From an uncultured Pelagibacteraceae bacterium (GTDB lineage Bacteria > Pseudomonadota > Alphaproteobacteria > Pelagibacterales > Pelagibacteraceae), in assembly GCA_902604055.1 (NCBI GenBank), contig CACKXA010000001.1, positions 74,789 through 122,587 of the forward strand: a stretch of 47,799 bases of DNA. Direction: 5' to 3'. A program made the position numbers and the translations under genes. Positions within the stretch are counted from its first letter, which is position 1. Every line of letters starts with the position of its first letter. The notes under the pieces were generated by a model. The model searched no databases. It was not told the DNA's origin and saw only the letters and a program-made list of their open reading frames with translations. This document shows positions 7,089-15,256 of the stretch, one piece after another.

Positions 7089-9854
7089 TTAATGTGCCTC
7101 ACCCCAATTATTACCTGAATTAATGCTTACCTCTAAAGGTATTGAAAACATATGATGCTCGGAACTAGAAATAGAAGTCATCCCTTCTTTAATGATTTGC
7201 TTGATCTTATTTTCATCTTTCTTAAGGCATTCAAAAATTAATTCGTCATGTATCTGAAGAAGCATTTTAGCTTTATCTTTTTTATCCTCAAGAAGTTTAT
7301 CTATTTTAATCATCGCTAGTCTTATTATGTCTGCGGCTGATCCTTGTATAGGTGCGTTGATTGCAGCCCTTTCTTGAAAGCTTCTGACACTAAAATTTTT
7401 ATCATTAATACCTCTTAGATGAATTCTTCTACCAAATATATTAGTTACATAGCCTTGTCTTCTGCAAACTTTTATTGTTGAATTCATATATTCTTTTATC
7501 TCAGGAAATTTTTTAAAATAAGCGTTAATAAAATCTAGTGCCTCTTGATTTGACACAGAAATTTGTTTAGCTAAACCATATTGTGTAATTCCATAAATAA
7601 TACCAAAGTTTATTGCTTTTGCTTTTCTCCTTAAATCTTCAGTTACTTTATCAATTGAAGCTCCAAAAACTTGACTAGCGGTTAAAGAGTGGATGTCTTG
7701 TTTATTTTGAAAGGCCTTTTTCAAAGCTTTAACATCAGCTATATCAGCTAGTATCCTCATTTCTATTTGATTATAATCTGCTGATATAAGAATATTATCT
7801 TTTTCCGCAATAAATGCTTTACGAATTTCTTTTCCATCAAGTGTTTTAATTGGAATATTTTGTAAGTTAGGATCGCTTGAAGCCAATCTACCAGTATTTG
7901 TTGCTGCTAAAAGAAAAGATGTATGAACTCTTTTTGTTTTTTTATTAATATGGTCTTGTAGAGCATCCGTATAAGTACTTTTTAATTTTGACACCTGTCT
8001 CCATTCTAAAACTAGATTAGGAAATTTGTGTCCAGTAGATGCCAGATCTTCAAGAATTTTAGCGCTTGTTGCAAGGCTTCCTTTTTTTGTCTTTTTTAAT
8101 TTAGCAATTTTTAATTCATTGTATATTATTTCCCCCAATTGTTTCGGTGACCCAATATTAAATTCCTTTCCAGAAAGTTTGTAAATTTCTTTTTCTATCT
8201 TTTTTAATCTTTCTTCGAATTTTCTGGACAATTTCTTCAAGTATTCACTGTCTACTTTGACACCTTCCATTTCTAATTTTGAAAGTAGTTTAATCATTGG
8301 TTTTTCGAATACTTCATAGATTTTATTCAATTTTTCATTGTTTACTCTATCGGATAAAATTTCATAAAGTCTTAATGTTACGTCAGCATCTTCCGCTGCA
8401 TATTCTGTTGCCTCTTTTAATTTTACTTCTGAAAAATTAAGCTGTTTTTTACCAGAACCAACAACATCTTTATAAGAAATAGTCTTATGACCTAAATGTA
8501 ATTCAGAAAGAGTATCCATGTTATGTCTATTATTTCCAGCATCTAAAACATAAGATAATAACATTGTGTCTTCTACAGGATCTATTTTAATCCCATTATT
8601 TTTTAAAATTATAAAATCATACTTAATGTTTTGGCCAATTTTTTTAATGCTACTATCCTCTAAAAGAGATCTTAATTTTTTTATTACTAATTCTTTTTTC
8701 AAACCTTTAATACTCTTGTGAGCCACTGGAATGTAATACGCTTGGTTAGAGTCGTGACTTAATGAAATACCAAGTAAATTTGCCTCGTGGGGGTTAAGCG
8801 ATGAAGTTTCCGTATCGATAGAAATATACGATTTTTCATTTAATTTGTTTATTAGTTTGTCTAGGTCCTTTTCATTAAGAACGCTCTTATAAAGTTTTCT
8901 ATCTATTTTCGTAAAGCTCTTTTTTGTAATTGATAGCGACTTGTCTTTATTATCTTCACCATAAAAACTAATGGCTTGGCTCAACAACCTATTAAATTCC
9001 ATCTCTCTTAAAAAGTCATATAAAATATCTGTTTTTACCTTTTTTATAATAAAACTATTAGGTTCTTCTTTTAACGGTACGTCATCTTTCAATGTCACCA
9101 GCTTTTTACTTAATATAGCCTTGTCTTTATTGTTAATTAATGTTTCGCGTCTTTTGTTTTGTTTTATTTCAGAAGCTTTATTAAGTAATGTATCCAAATT
9201 CTTATATTTAGTAATTAGCTCAGCTGCAGTTTTAACCCCTATACCTGGAACACCAGGAATATTGTCTGACGAATCTCCTGCTAGTGATTGCACATCTATA
9301 ACCTGATTAGGCTTAACCCCAAACTTATCAAAAACTTCTTTTTCTCCAATAACTTTGCTTTTCATAGGATCATATAATCTCACTTTGCTGGAAACTAACT
9401 GCATTAAATCTTTATCCGAAGAAATAACTGTTACTTTCGCACCGGCAGAAGTGATTAGTTTTGCGTAAGAGGCTATTAGGTCGTCAGCTTCATAATTTAG
9501 AAGTTCTATAGAAGGTAAATTAAAAGCTTTAACTGATTTTCTGATGTACTCAAATTGTGGAGCTAAATCTTCAGGAGCTTCTGATCTGTTCGCTTTATAA
9601 TCCCTATAAATTTCATTTCTAAAATTCTTTCTAGCTGAGTCAAAAATTACTGCAAAATGAGTTGGCTTATTAACTGAGTCATCTGATCTCGAGTCTTCTA
9701 ATAATTTGAATAGCATTGAACAAAAACCACTCACTGCACCAGTTGGAAGTCCATCGCTTTTTCTCGATAACGGAGGCAAAGCATAATAAGCTCTAAATAT
9801 GTAACCAGATCCGTCTATTAGATAATAATGGTCTGTTTTTTTTATTGAACTCAT
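7089..9854 (-). CDS. polA: DNA polymerase I
   Basis: A 921-residue three-domain repair and lagging-strand polymerase. Residues 1-300 carry the 5'-nuclease (LIDGSGYIFRAYYALPP, YEADDLIASYA, SLAGDSSDNIPGVPGIG). Residues about 330-500 are a 3'-5' exonuclease that appears active: DTETSSL (exo I), GQNIKYDF (exo II) and YAAEDADVTLRLY (exo III) are intact. The polymerase domain has ISADYNQIEMRILA (motif A), RRKAKAINFGIIYG (motif B, O-helix) and QIHDELIFE (motif C). Length equals that of the E. coli enzyme (928). Transcription is away from the divergent ABC gene across a 43-bp AT-rich gap. Confidence 0.97.
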   Translation of the reverse strand: MSSIKKTDHYYLIDGSGYIFRAYYALPPLSRKSDGLPTGAVSGFCSMLFKLLEDSRSDDSVNKPTHFAVIFDSARKNFRNEIYRDYKANRSEAPEDLAPQFEYIRKSVKAFNLPSIELLNYEADDLIASYAKLITSAGAKVTVISSDKDLMQLVSSKVRLYDPMKSKVIGEKEVFDKFGVKPNQVIDVQSLAGDSSDNIPGVPGIGVKTAAELITKYKNLDTLLNKASEIKQNKRRETLINNKDKAILSKKLVTLKDDVPLKEEPNSFIIKKVKTDILYDFLREMEFNRLLSQAISFYGEDNKDKSLSITKKSFTKIDRKLYKSVLNEKDLDKLINKLNEKSYISIDTETSSLNPHEANLLGISLSHDSNQAYYIPVAHKSIKGLKKELVIKKLRSLLEDSSIKKIGQNIKYDFIILKNNGIKIDPVEDTMLLSYVLDAGNNRHNMDTLSELHLGHKTISYKDVVGSGKKQLNFSEVKLKEATEYAAEDADVTLRLYEILSDRVNNEKLNKIYEVFEKPMIKLLSKLEMEGVKVDSEYLKKLSRKFEERLKKIEKEIYKLSGKEFNIGSPKQLGEIIYNELKIAKLKKTKKGSLATSAKILEDLASTGHKFPNLVLEWRQVSKLKSTYTDALQDHINKKTKRVHTSFLLAATNTGRLASSDPNLQNIPIKTLDGKEIRKAFIAEKDNILISADYNQIEMRILADIADVKALKKAFQNKQDIHSLTASQVFGASIDKVTEDLRRKAKAINFGIIYGITQYGLAKQISVSNQEALDFINAYFKKFPEIKEYMNSTIKVCRRQGYVTNIFGRRIHLRGINDKNFSVRSFQERAAINAPIQGSAADIIRLAMIKIDKLLEDKKDKAKMLLQIHDELIFECLKKDENKIKQIIKEGMTSISSSEHHMFSIPLEVSINSGNNWGEAH

Positions 9855-9897
9855 ATATATATATTACATTAATTTGTGAGGTATATTTAATCAAACT

Positions 9898-10827
9898 ATG
9901 AATAAATTTGCTTTAACTGTTGAAAATCTTACAAAAATTTTCTCAGATACTAAAAACAAAAAAGAGAATAGAGCTCTTAATAAATTAAATTTTCAAGTTA
10001 AACAAGGTGAGATTTTTGGTTTACTTGGTCCCAACGGAGCTGGAAAAACTACTTTTTTAAACATTTTAGGAGGAACTGTTTCTAAAACAAAAGGTAATAT
10101 CAACGTATGGGGATTTGATATTGATAAAAATCCAAGACAAGTCAAAGCTTCTATTGGAATAGTGCCTCAAGAAGTAAATTTAGATGCTTTTTTCAGTCCC
10201 AGAAAATTACTTGAACTTCAAGCGGGCTTATATGGTGTTGTTAAAAAAGATAGAATTACAGACTTAATTTTAAAAATGGTCGCACTAGAAAATAAAGCAA
10301 ATGCGTATTCTAGAAGTTTATCAGGTGGTATGAAAAGAAGATTGCTCATAGCAAAGGCAATGGTACATCAACCGCCTATATTAATTTTGGATGAACCGAC
10401 CGCAGGAGTTGATGTTGAATTAAGAAAAAATCTTTGGAACAATGTAAAAGAGCTTAATAAAGCAGGAGTAACAATAATATTAACTACTCACTATTTATTA
10501 GAGGCTCAAGAAATGTGCAATAGAATAGCGATTATAGATAAAGGAAATTTAGTTGCACTAGATACAACAAGAAATTTAATAGAACGAATAAAAACAAAAA
10601 AAATAAATTTTAAAGTTAAAGATGTTGATTTAAAAAAAGATTTATCTATAAAAGACATAATTTTTAAAATTAACTCAAAAAATTCAATTTCAGCTACTTA
10701 TGAAAAAAATTCCTTAGATTTTGGTGAAATAGTTAATTATCTTAATCAAAATGATATTAAAATAGAGGATATTTCTACTGAGGATGGTGATTTAGAAGAT
10801 GTTTTTGTTCAGCTAACAAAACACTAG
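9898..10827 (+). CDS. ABC-2-type export ATP-binding protein (orphan)
   Basis: A 309-residue ABC ATPase of the DrrA/CcmA/YadG class. It has Walker A GLLGPNGAGKTTFLNIL (about 40-56), Q-loop GIVPQEVNLD, signature LSGGMKRRLLIAKAM, Walker B ILILDEPTAGVDVE and H-loop TTHYLLEAQEM. The last 90 residues form the extra C-terminal domain typical of ABC-2 exporters, ending GDLEDVFVQLTKH. No ABC-2 permease is adjacent, although YadG-like ATPases normally sit next to one. The substrate is unknown. An AGG-type ribosome binding site (GTGAGG, about 14 bases ahead) precedes the ATG. It is followed 31 bp later by bioY, but it lacks EcfA-like features and is unlikely to power BioY. Confidence 0.85.
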   Translation: MNKFALTVENLTKIFSDTKNKKENRALNKLNFQVKQGEIFGLLGPNGAGKTTFLNILGGTVSKTKGNINVWGFDIDKNPRQVKASIGIVPQEVNLDAFFSPRKLLELQAGLYGVVKKDRITDLILKMVALENKANAYSRSLSGGMKRRLLIAKAMVHQPPILILDEPTAGVDVELRKNLWNNVKELNKAGVTIILTTHYLLEAQEMCNRIAIIDKGNLVALDTTRNLIERIKTKKINFKVKDVDLKKDLSIKDIIFKINSKNSISATYEKNSLDFGEIVNYLNQNDIKIEDISTEDGDLEDVFVQLTKH

Positions 10828-10858
10828 ATTTTATTTTAAAAAAAGTTAAATTATAATT

Positions 10859-11437
10859 ATGGAATTAGTAAAAAATCGTAAACAAGTAAAAATTATTAGA
10901 ACTATTTTTTTGGCTTTATTGGGTACAATAATATTAGCTATTTCTTCTAAAATCAAAATTCCATTTTATCCTATACCTATGACTATGCAAACATTAGTTG
11001 TTTTGCTTTTAGGAATACTTTTTGGTTGGAAATTAGGTGTGGCTACAGTTTTATTATATTTATTTGAAGGAGTCATTGGTTTGCCGGTTTTTGCAGGGAC
11101 GCCAGAAAAAGGAATAGGTTTAATGTATTTTACTGGTCCAACAATGGGTTATCTTATTGGATTTATACCTGCAGTTTTTTTTGCAGGATTTTTTAAAGTT
11201 CCATTTAAATACAACCTTATTCACCGATTTTTAATAAATTTTATAATCTATACTTTTTCAGTTTCTTTTATTTATATTTTTGGATTAATTTGGTTAACAA
11301 ATTTTGTACCTGTTGAAAAAGTCCTGATATTTGGAGCTCTGCCTTTTTTACCAGCTGAATTATTGAAAATTTCTATTTTAGCAGTTTTTGCTACTTTATT
11401 TAATAGATCAATATTATCTTGGAGATCTTTTAGATAG
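10859..11437 (+). CDS. bioY: Biotin transporter BioY
   Basis: A 192-residue membrane protein with about six helices. The motif KIPFYPIPMTMQTLVVLLLG matches the BioY signature P-x-P-x-T-x-Q, and FEGVIGLPVFAG and FTGPTMGYLIGFIPA are further conserved family blocks. BioY is the substrate-binding S component for biotin uptake. Solitary BioY proteins are reported to transport without an ECF module in some bacteria. No ecfA/ecfT genes are in the window. The 3' end overlaps the converging regA by 24 bp. Presence is consistent with biotin uptake, which many streamlined marine bacteria need. Confidence 0.92.
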   Translation: MELVKNRKQVKIIRTIFLALLGTIILAISSKIKIPFYPIPMTMQTLVVLLLGILFGWKLGVATVLLYLFEGVIGLPVFAGTPEKGIGLMYFTGPTMGYLIGFIPAVFFAGFFKVPFKYNLIHRFLINFIIYTFSVSFIYIFGLIWLTNFVPVEKVLIFGALPFLPAELLKISILAVFATLFNRSILSWRSFR

Positions 11438-11986
11438 TATTCTTTGTAAGGTTCTTCTGTGCATTTTAAGCCTTCTAGCAGTCTCAGAAACATTCCTATT
11501 ACATAGCTCAAAGACTCTATGAATATGCTCCCACTTTACTCTATCCGCTGACATTGGATTTTCTGGCGGCTTGGCTTTCGACTCAGGTGAGGCTAGTAAT
11601 GCCGCCTCTACATCATCTGCATCAACTGGTTTAGCCATATAATCTATTGCACCTGCTTTAACAGCTGCTACAGCAGTGGGTAAATTCCCGTATCCCGTTA
11701 ACATTACAATTCTACAATCTTTTTTATTCTTAGAAAGCTCTTTAATAACATCTAAACCATTTCCATCTTCTAGTCTAAGATCAACCAATGCGAAACCAGG
11801 AGGCTCTTTTGCCACTATTTTAAGGCCCTCAGCGACTGTCTTAGCCTCTTTAACCGAAAAACCCTTCTTTTCCATAGCTCTAGCTAGTCTGCCACGCAGC
11901 GGGTCATCATCATCGAGTATAAGTAGTGACTTATCAGTGAAATCTGACAGATTTAGTTGTTCAGCATATTCTTTTTGTGATCTCAT
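11414..11986 (-). CDS. regA: Redox response regulator RegA/PrrA/ActR
   Basis: A 190-residue response regulator. The receiver domain shows LLILDDDDPLR, phospho-acceptor Asp69 in ALVDLRLEDGNG, VMLTGYG and MAKPVDADDV. The C-terminal Fis-type helix-turn-helix NVSETARRLKMHRRTLQRIL is almost diagnostic of RegA/PrrA/ActR. Members of this family control respiration, electron-transport and carbon/nitrogen genes in response to quinone-pool redox state. The cognate kinase RegB lies 3.3 kb away on the same strand, separated by an opposite polyamine operon. Usually regA and regB are adjacent with senC. Its promoter probably lies within 11987-12060. Confidence 0.93.
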   Translation of the reverse strand: MRSQKEYAEQLNLSDFTDKSLLILDDDDPLRGRLARAMEKKGFSVKEAKTVAEGLKIVAKEPPGFALVDLRLEDGNGLDVIKELSKNKKDCRIVMLTGYGNLPTAVAAVKAGAIDYMAKPVDADDVEAALLASPESKAKPPENPMSADRVKWEHIHRVFELCNRNVSETARRLKMHRRTLQRILSKRSPR

Positions 11987-12144
11987 ATGAGTTTCATATA
12001 GTCACTTGATAAGATTTTACAATGCCCCAAATTGACATTTTTTTCTTTACATAGAGTGCAAAAAACCTTAAATGCGAATTATAAGGTTTTTTTTATTGAA
12101 ATTTTTTAAAAGCCTTCTGTGTAAACAATCGAGGGACACATGAA
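11987..12144. promoter_or_regulatory. Divergent regA / polyamine-operon control region
   Basis: A 158-bp non-coding region between the regA start and the decarboxylase start. On the plus strand I see a TTGACA hexamer (12032-12037) without a good -10 at 17 bp, and a -10-like TACAAT (12018-12023) without a clear -35. It also holds a terminator-like hairpin (12060-12094) and a GAGGGA ribosome binding site at 12131-12136, about 9 bases before the ATG at 12145. The exact promoter cannot be fixed by eye. Because both regA and the operon read out of this region, RegA autoregulation affecting polyamine synthesis is plausible (inference). Confidence 0.5.
12060..12094 (+). terminator. Terminator-like hairpin in the leader of the polyamine operon
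   Basis: The arms AAAAAACCTTA (12060-12070) and TAAGGTTTTTT (12082-12092) are perfectly complementary across an 11-nt loop, and the right arm continues into a run of eight T (12087-12094). No plus-strand gene ends just before it, since bioY ends 620 bp upstream. It therefore sits about 50 bp ahead of the decarboxylase start and could act as an attenuator, or end a short leader RNA. Only the CCTTA/TAAGG core contains G-C pairs, so stability is modest. Confidence 0.5.
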
Positions 12145-13324
12145 ATGCGAAAATTTAAAGACGTTAACAAATTAGTTAATGAACTAAAACCAGATTACCC
12201 CGTATATTGTATACGGCCTGAGTCTATAAAGAAATCTACAAAATTTTTTAAAGAAAATTTTCCTGGAAAAGTACTTTACGCAGTAAAAACTAATCCTAAT
12301 GAAAAAGTCATAAAACAAATTATCTCAAGTGGCATTCAAGACTTTGATGTTGCTTCGCTTAACGAAATAAAATTAATTAAAAAGATCAAATCAGAGGCAA
12401 ACTTATATTTTATGCATACCGTTAAAAGCAAAGAAAGTATAACTTCTGCATATTTTGATTATGGGGTTAGAAATTTTGCGCTTGATAATAAGGACGAACT
12501 GAGAAAGATATTAGATGCTACAAAGCAGGCAAAAGATATTAACTTATTCGTTAGAATAGCTATCTCCAATGAACATGCTGAAATTGATCTATCTAGAAAA
12601 TTTGGAGCTTTAGCATCCGAAGCTTTAGGTTTAGTTAGACTGTGTAAAGAATATTCTAAAAAACTTGGAATAAGTTTTCATGTAGGTTCTCAATGTATGC
12701 ATAAAATATCTTATTCAAAAGGAATTAAAGAAATTGGTAATATAATAAAAAAAAACTAAAATTGTTCCTGATATAATAAATGTTGGGGGAGGATTTCCAT
12801 CAATATATCCTGATTTAAATCCTGAACCATTAAACAATTATCTCGATGAAATAAAAAAATCTTTAAAAGATTTAAAACTACCAAACCTTCCAGAAATTAT
12901 TTGTGAACCAGGAAGAGCTCTGGTGGCAGAAAGTGGCTCGACTATTGTAAAAGTAATATTAAGAAAAAAACAAAACCTTTATATTAATGATGGAACTTAT
13001 GGATCTTTGTTTGATGCAGGTGTCCCTAACTTTGTTTTACCAACTAAGATGATTACTAACGGTAGAGTTCATTCAAAAAAATTAACTTCTTTCAGTCTTT
13101 TTGGACCAACTTGTGATAGCTTAGATTTTATGAAAGGTCCTTTTTTATTACCAAACAATATTAAAGAAGGAGATTACATAGAATTAGGTCAGCTAGGTGC
13201 ATATGGATTAACTTTTAGGACAAAATTTAATGGTTTTTACTCAGACGAAATATTTGAACTGAATGATAAACCGATCATATCTTTATACGAGGACTCAAGT
13301 AAAGTTGATTACTTGGTTGCTTAA
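12145..13324 (+). CDS. Type III PLP-dependent ornithine/lysine decarboxylase, frameshifted at a poly-A tract
   Basis: A fold-type III decarboxylase that makes putrescine (from ornithine) or cadaverine (from lysine). The reading frame is interrupted: codons from 12145 stop at 12759, just after a run of nine A (12747-12755). Removing one A gives a continuous 392-residue protein of normal length. Motifs are LYAVKTNPN (PLP lysine), VGGGFPSIYP (glycine-rich phosphate site), CEPGRALVAESGS and FGPTCDSLDF (catalytic Cys and Asp). The second half alone could start at a GTG (12923) but would lack the PLP lysine. It is preceded by GAGGGA and its TAA overlaps the next ATG (TAATG). Substrate choice between ornithine and lysine cannot be decided by eye. 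The break may be an assembly error, a slippage site or true decay. Confidence 0.85.
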
Positions 13325-14374
13325 TGACAAAAAAGAATAGTCCTAATATTGGACATAATAAAAAATCATTTTTAAATAGTCCTGTAGAGCACATAGATAT
13401 TACTTCTTTTGATGCTCGCAAAATAATCGAAGGCATGGAAAAAATGTCATTTACCTCAAGAGATGCAGCAAATGCGGCTAAAATTTACAATGAGATGATT
13501 AAAGATAAAAACTGCTCAATTTTTTTAACTATTGCCGGCTCCACTTCTGCAGGGGGTTGCATGAAACTTTATTCAGATTTAGTCAAATACAACATGGTAG
13601 ATGCAGTGATAGCTACGGGGGCATCTATAATTGACATGGATTTCTTCGAGGCTCTAGGGTTTAAACACTACCAAGGATCTCAGTTTCAGGACGATACGGA
13701 ATTAAGAAAAAATTATATAGATAGAATTTATGACACATATATTGACGAGGAGGAACTTCAGGCATGTGATCAAGCTATTTGTGATGTTGCCAATTCAATG
13801 AAACCCAGAGCCTATACTTCAAGAGAATTCATTTTAGAACTAGGTAAATTCTTAAAAAAAAACGCAAAAAAAAAAAGGTTCTTTAATAGAAACAGCTTTT
13901 GATAATAATGTGCCTATTTTTTGCCCTGCGTTTACTGATAGTTCTGCTGGGTTTGGTCTAGTTATGCACCAAGAACAAAATCCAGAAAAACATATAACTA
14001 TAGACTCAATAAGAGAATTAAGAGAGCTAACAGAAATTAAAATAAAATCTAAACAATCTGGATTATTAATGGTAGGTGGAGGAGTGCCTAAAAATTTTGT
14101 TCAAGACACAGTCGTTTGTGCTGACCTAATAGGTAAGCAAGTTGATATGCATAAGTATGCAATTCAGATTACTGTGGCAGACACAAGAGATGGGGCGTGT
14201 AGTAGCTCAACATTAAAAGAAGCTAGCTCTTGGGGGAAAGTAGATATTGCGAAGGAACAAATGGTTTTTGCTGAGGCAACAAGTGTTTTGCCTTTAATTG
14301 CAAGCGACGCGTATCATCGTCAAAATTGGAAGATTAGAAAAAAAAGAAATTTTTCTCAAATATTTAAACCTTAA
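13324..14374 (+). CDS. Deoxyhypusine-synthase-like protein (possible homospermidine synthase), frameshifted at a poly-A tract
   Basis: This family transfers an aminobutyl group from spermidine using NAD. Bacteria lack eIF5A, and several bacterial members are thought to make homospermidine from putrescine. The N-terminal part (13324-13902) has LTIAGSTSAGGCMKL and ATGASIIDMDFFEALGFKHY. The C-terminal part has PIFCPAFTDSSAGFG and SSWGKVD, whose Lys aligns with the catalytic Lys of deoxyhypusine synthase. The frame breaks at an A11 run (13866-13876), with an A9 run (13854-13862) just before it. Removing one A fuses the halves (KKKGSLIETAFDNNVPIFCP) into about 349 residues, a normal length. The final TAA abuts the agmatinase ATG, so the three genes form a tight operon. 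Confidence 0.82.
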
Positions 14375-15256
14375 ATGAATTATTTAAGCCAAAAAAAAGG
14401 TTTTCTTGGTTATGATGCAAATTATAAAATTGAAAACAAAGTAGTAGTAATTCCTTTTGGTTTAGAAAAAACTGTAAGTTATGGTGGAGGAACAAAAAAT
14501 GGTCCCAAAGAAATAATTAGTGCTTCTCACCAAGTTGAATTATTTGACGAAGAATTAAATAAAGAACCGTATAAAGAAATTGGAATTAAGACAATCAAAC
14601 CATTTCCTATAAAAAAAACAATTAGTTCTGCACTAGAACAACTATCTAAAATTAATGAAAAAATAATTTCAAAGAAAAAATTTCCGCTAGTTTTTGGTGG
14701 AGAACACTCTATTACTCCGGGTGCTATAAAACCTTTTGTTAAAAAATATGATCAAATAACTATTCTACATTTTGATGCACATGCAGATTTAAGAGAAAGT
14801 TATAATGGAGAAAAATTTTCTCATGCATCAGCAATTAGAAGATGCTTAGACTATAACAATGTAAAAGTTGTATCCTTTGGTATAAGAAATCTATCACAAG
14901 GAGAAATGAAGTATTATAAAGATAATAAAAATAGAATTGAAATTTTTTGGAGCAAGGATAAAAAAAGATGGGATTTAAATAAACTAAAAAAATTTTTTAA
15001 TGGAAAAAATGTTTATATTACTTTTGATGTAGATGGTTTTGACTCAAGTATAATGCCTGCTACAGGTACACCTGAACCTGGAGGGTTGTTTTGGGATGAT
15101 GTATTGCCAATAATAAAAAAAGTCTGCCAGATAGGTAATATAGTAGGTGCAGACATAAATGAGTTAGCTCCAATAAAAAATTTTAATTCATACAATTTTT
15201 TAGTAGCAAAATTAGCTTATAAAATTTTATCTTACACTTTTGAATTTAAGAATTAG
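14375..15256 (+). CDS. speB: Agmatinase-family ureohydrolase (SpeB-like)
   Basis: A 293-residue manganese enzyme. The binuclear metal site is complete: GGEHSITPG supplies His, HFDAHADLRESY supplies Asp-His-Asp, and TFDVDGFDSSIMPATGTPEPGG supplies the last two Asp. The family converts agmatine to putrescine and urea; arginase and guanidinobutyrase are close relatives. Context with a decarboxylase and a deoxyhypusine-synthase-like enzyme supports polyamine synthesis. No arginine decarboxylase is in the window, so the source of agmatine is not shown. The ATG follows the previous stop directly, and the 3' end overlaps the converging regB by 11 bp. Confidence 0.85.
   Translation: MNYLSQKKGFLGYDANYKIENKVVVIPFGLEKTVSYGGGTKNGPKEIISASHQVELFDEELNKEPYKEIGIKTIKPFPIKKTISSALEQLSKINEKIISKKKFPLVFGGEHSITPGAIKPFVKKYDQITILHFDAHADLRESYNGEKFSHASAIRRCLDYNNVKVVSFGIRNLSQGEMKYYKDNKNRIEIFWSKDKKRWDLNKLKKFFNGKNVYITFDVDGFDSSIMPATGTPEPGGLFWDDVLPIIKKVCQIGNIVGADINELAPIKNFNSYNFLVAKLAYKILSYTFEFKN

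Noticed and set aside
9898-11437. ABC ATPase plus BioY as an ECF biotin transporter
   Set aside because: The ATPase has the ABC-2 exporter C-terminal domain, and no EcfT-like protein is adjacent.
11272-11511. Minus-strand open frame across the bioY/regA junction
   Set aside because: It overlaps both conserved genes and has no family motif.
12923-13902. Halves of the decarboxylase and deoxyhypusine-synthase-like genes as separate functional genes
   Set aside because: Each half lacks essential residues found in the other half, and deleting one A in the intervening tract joins them into normal-length proteins.
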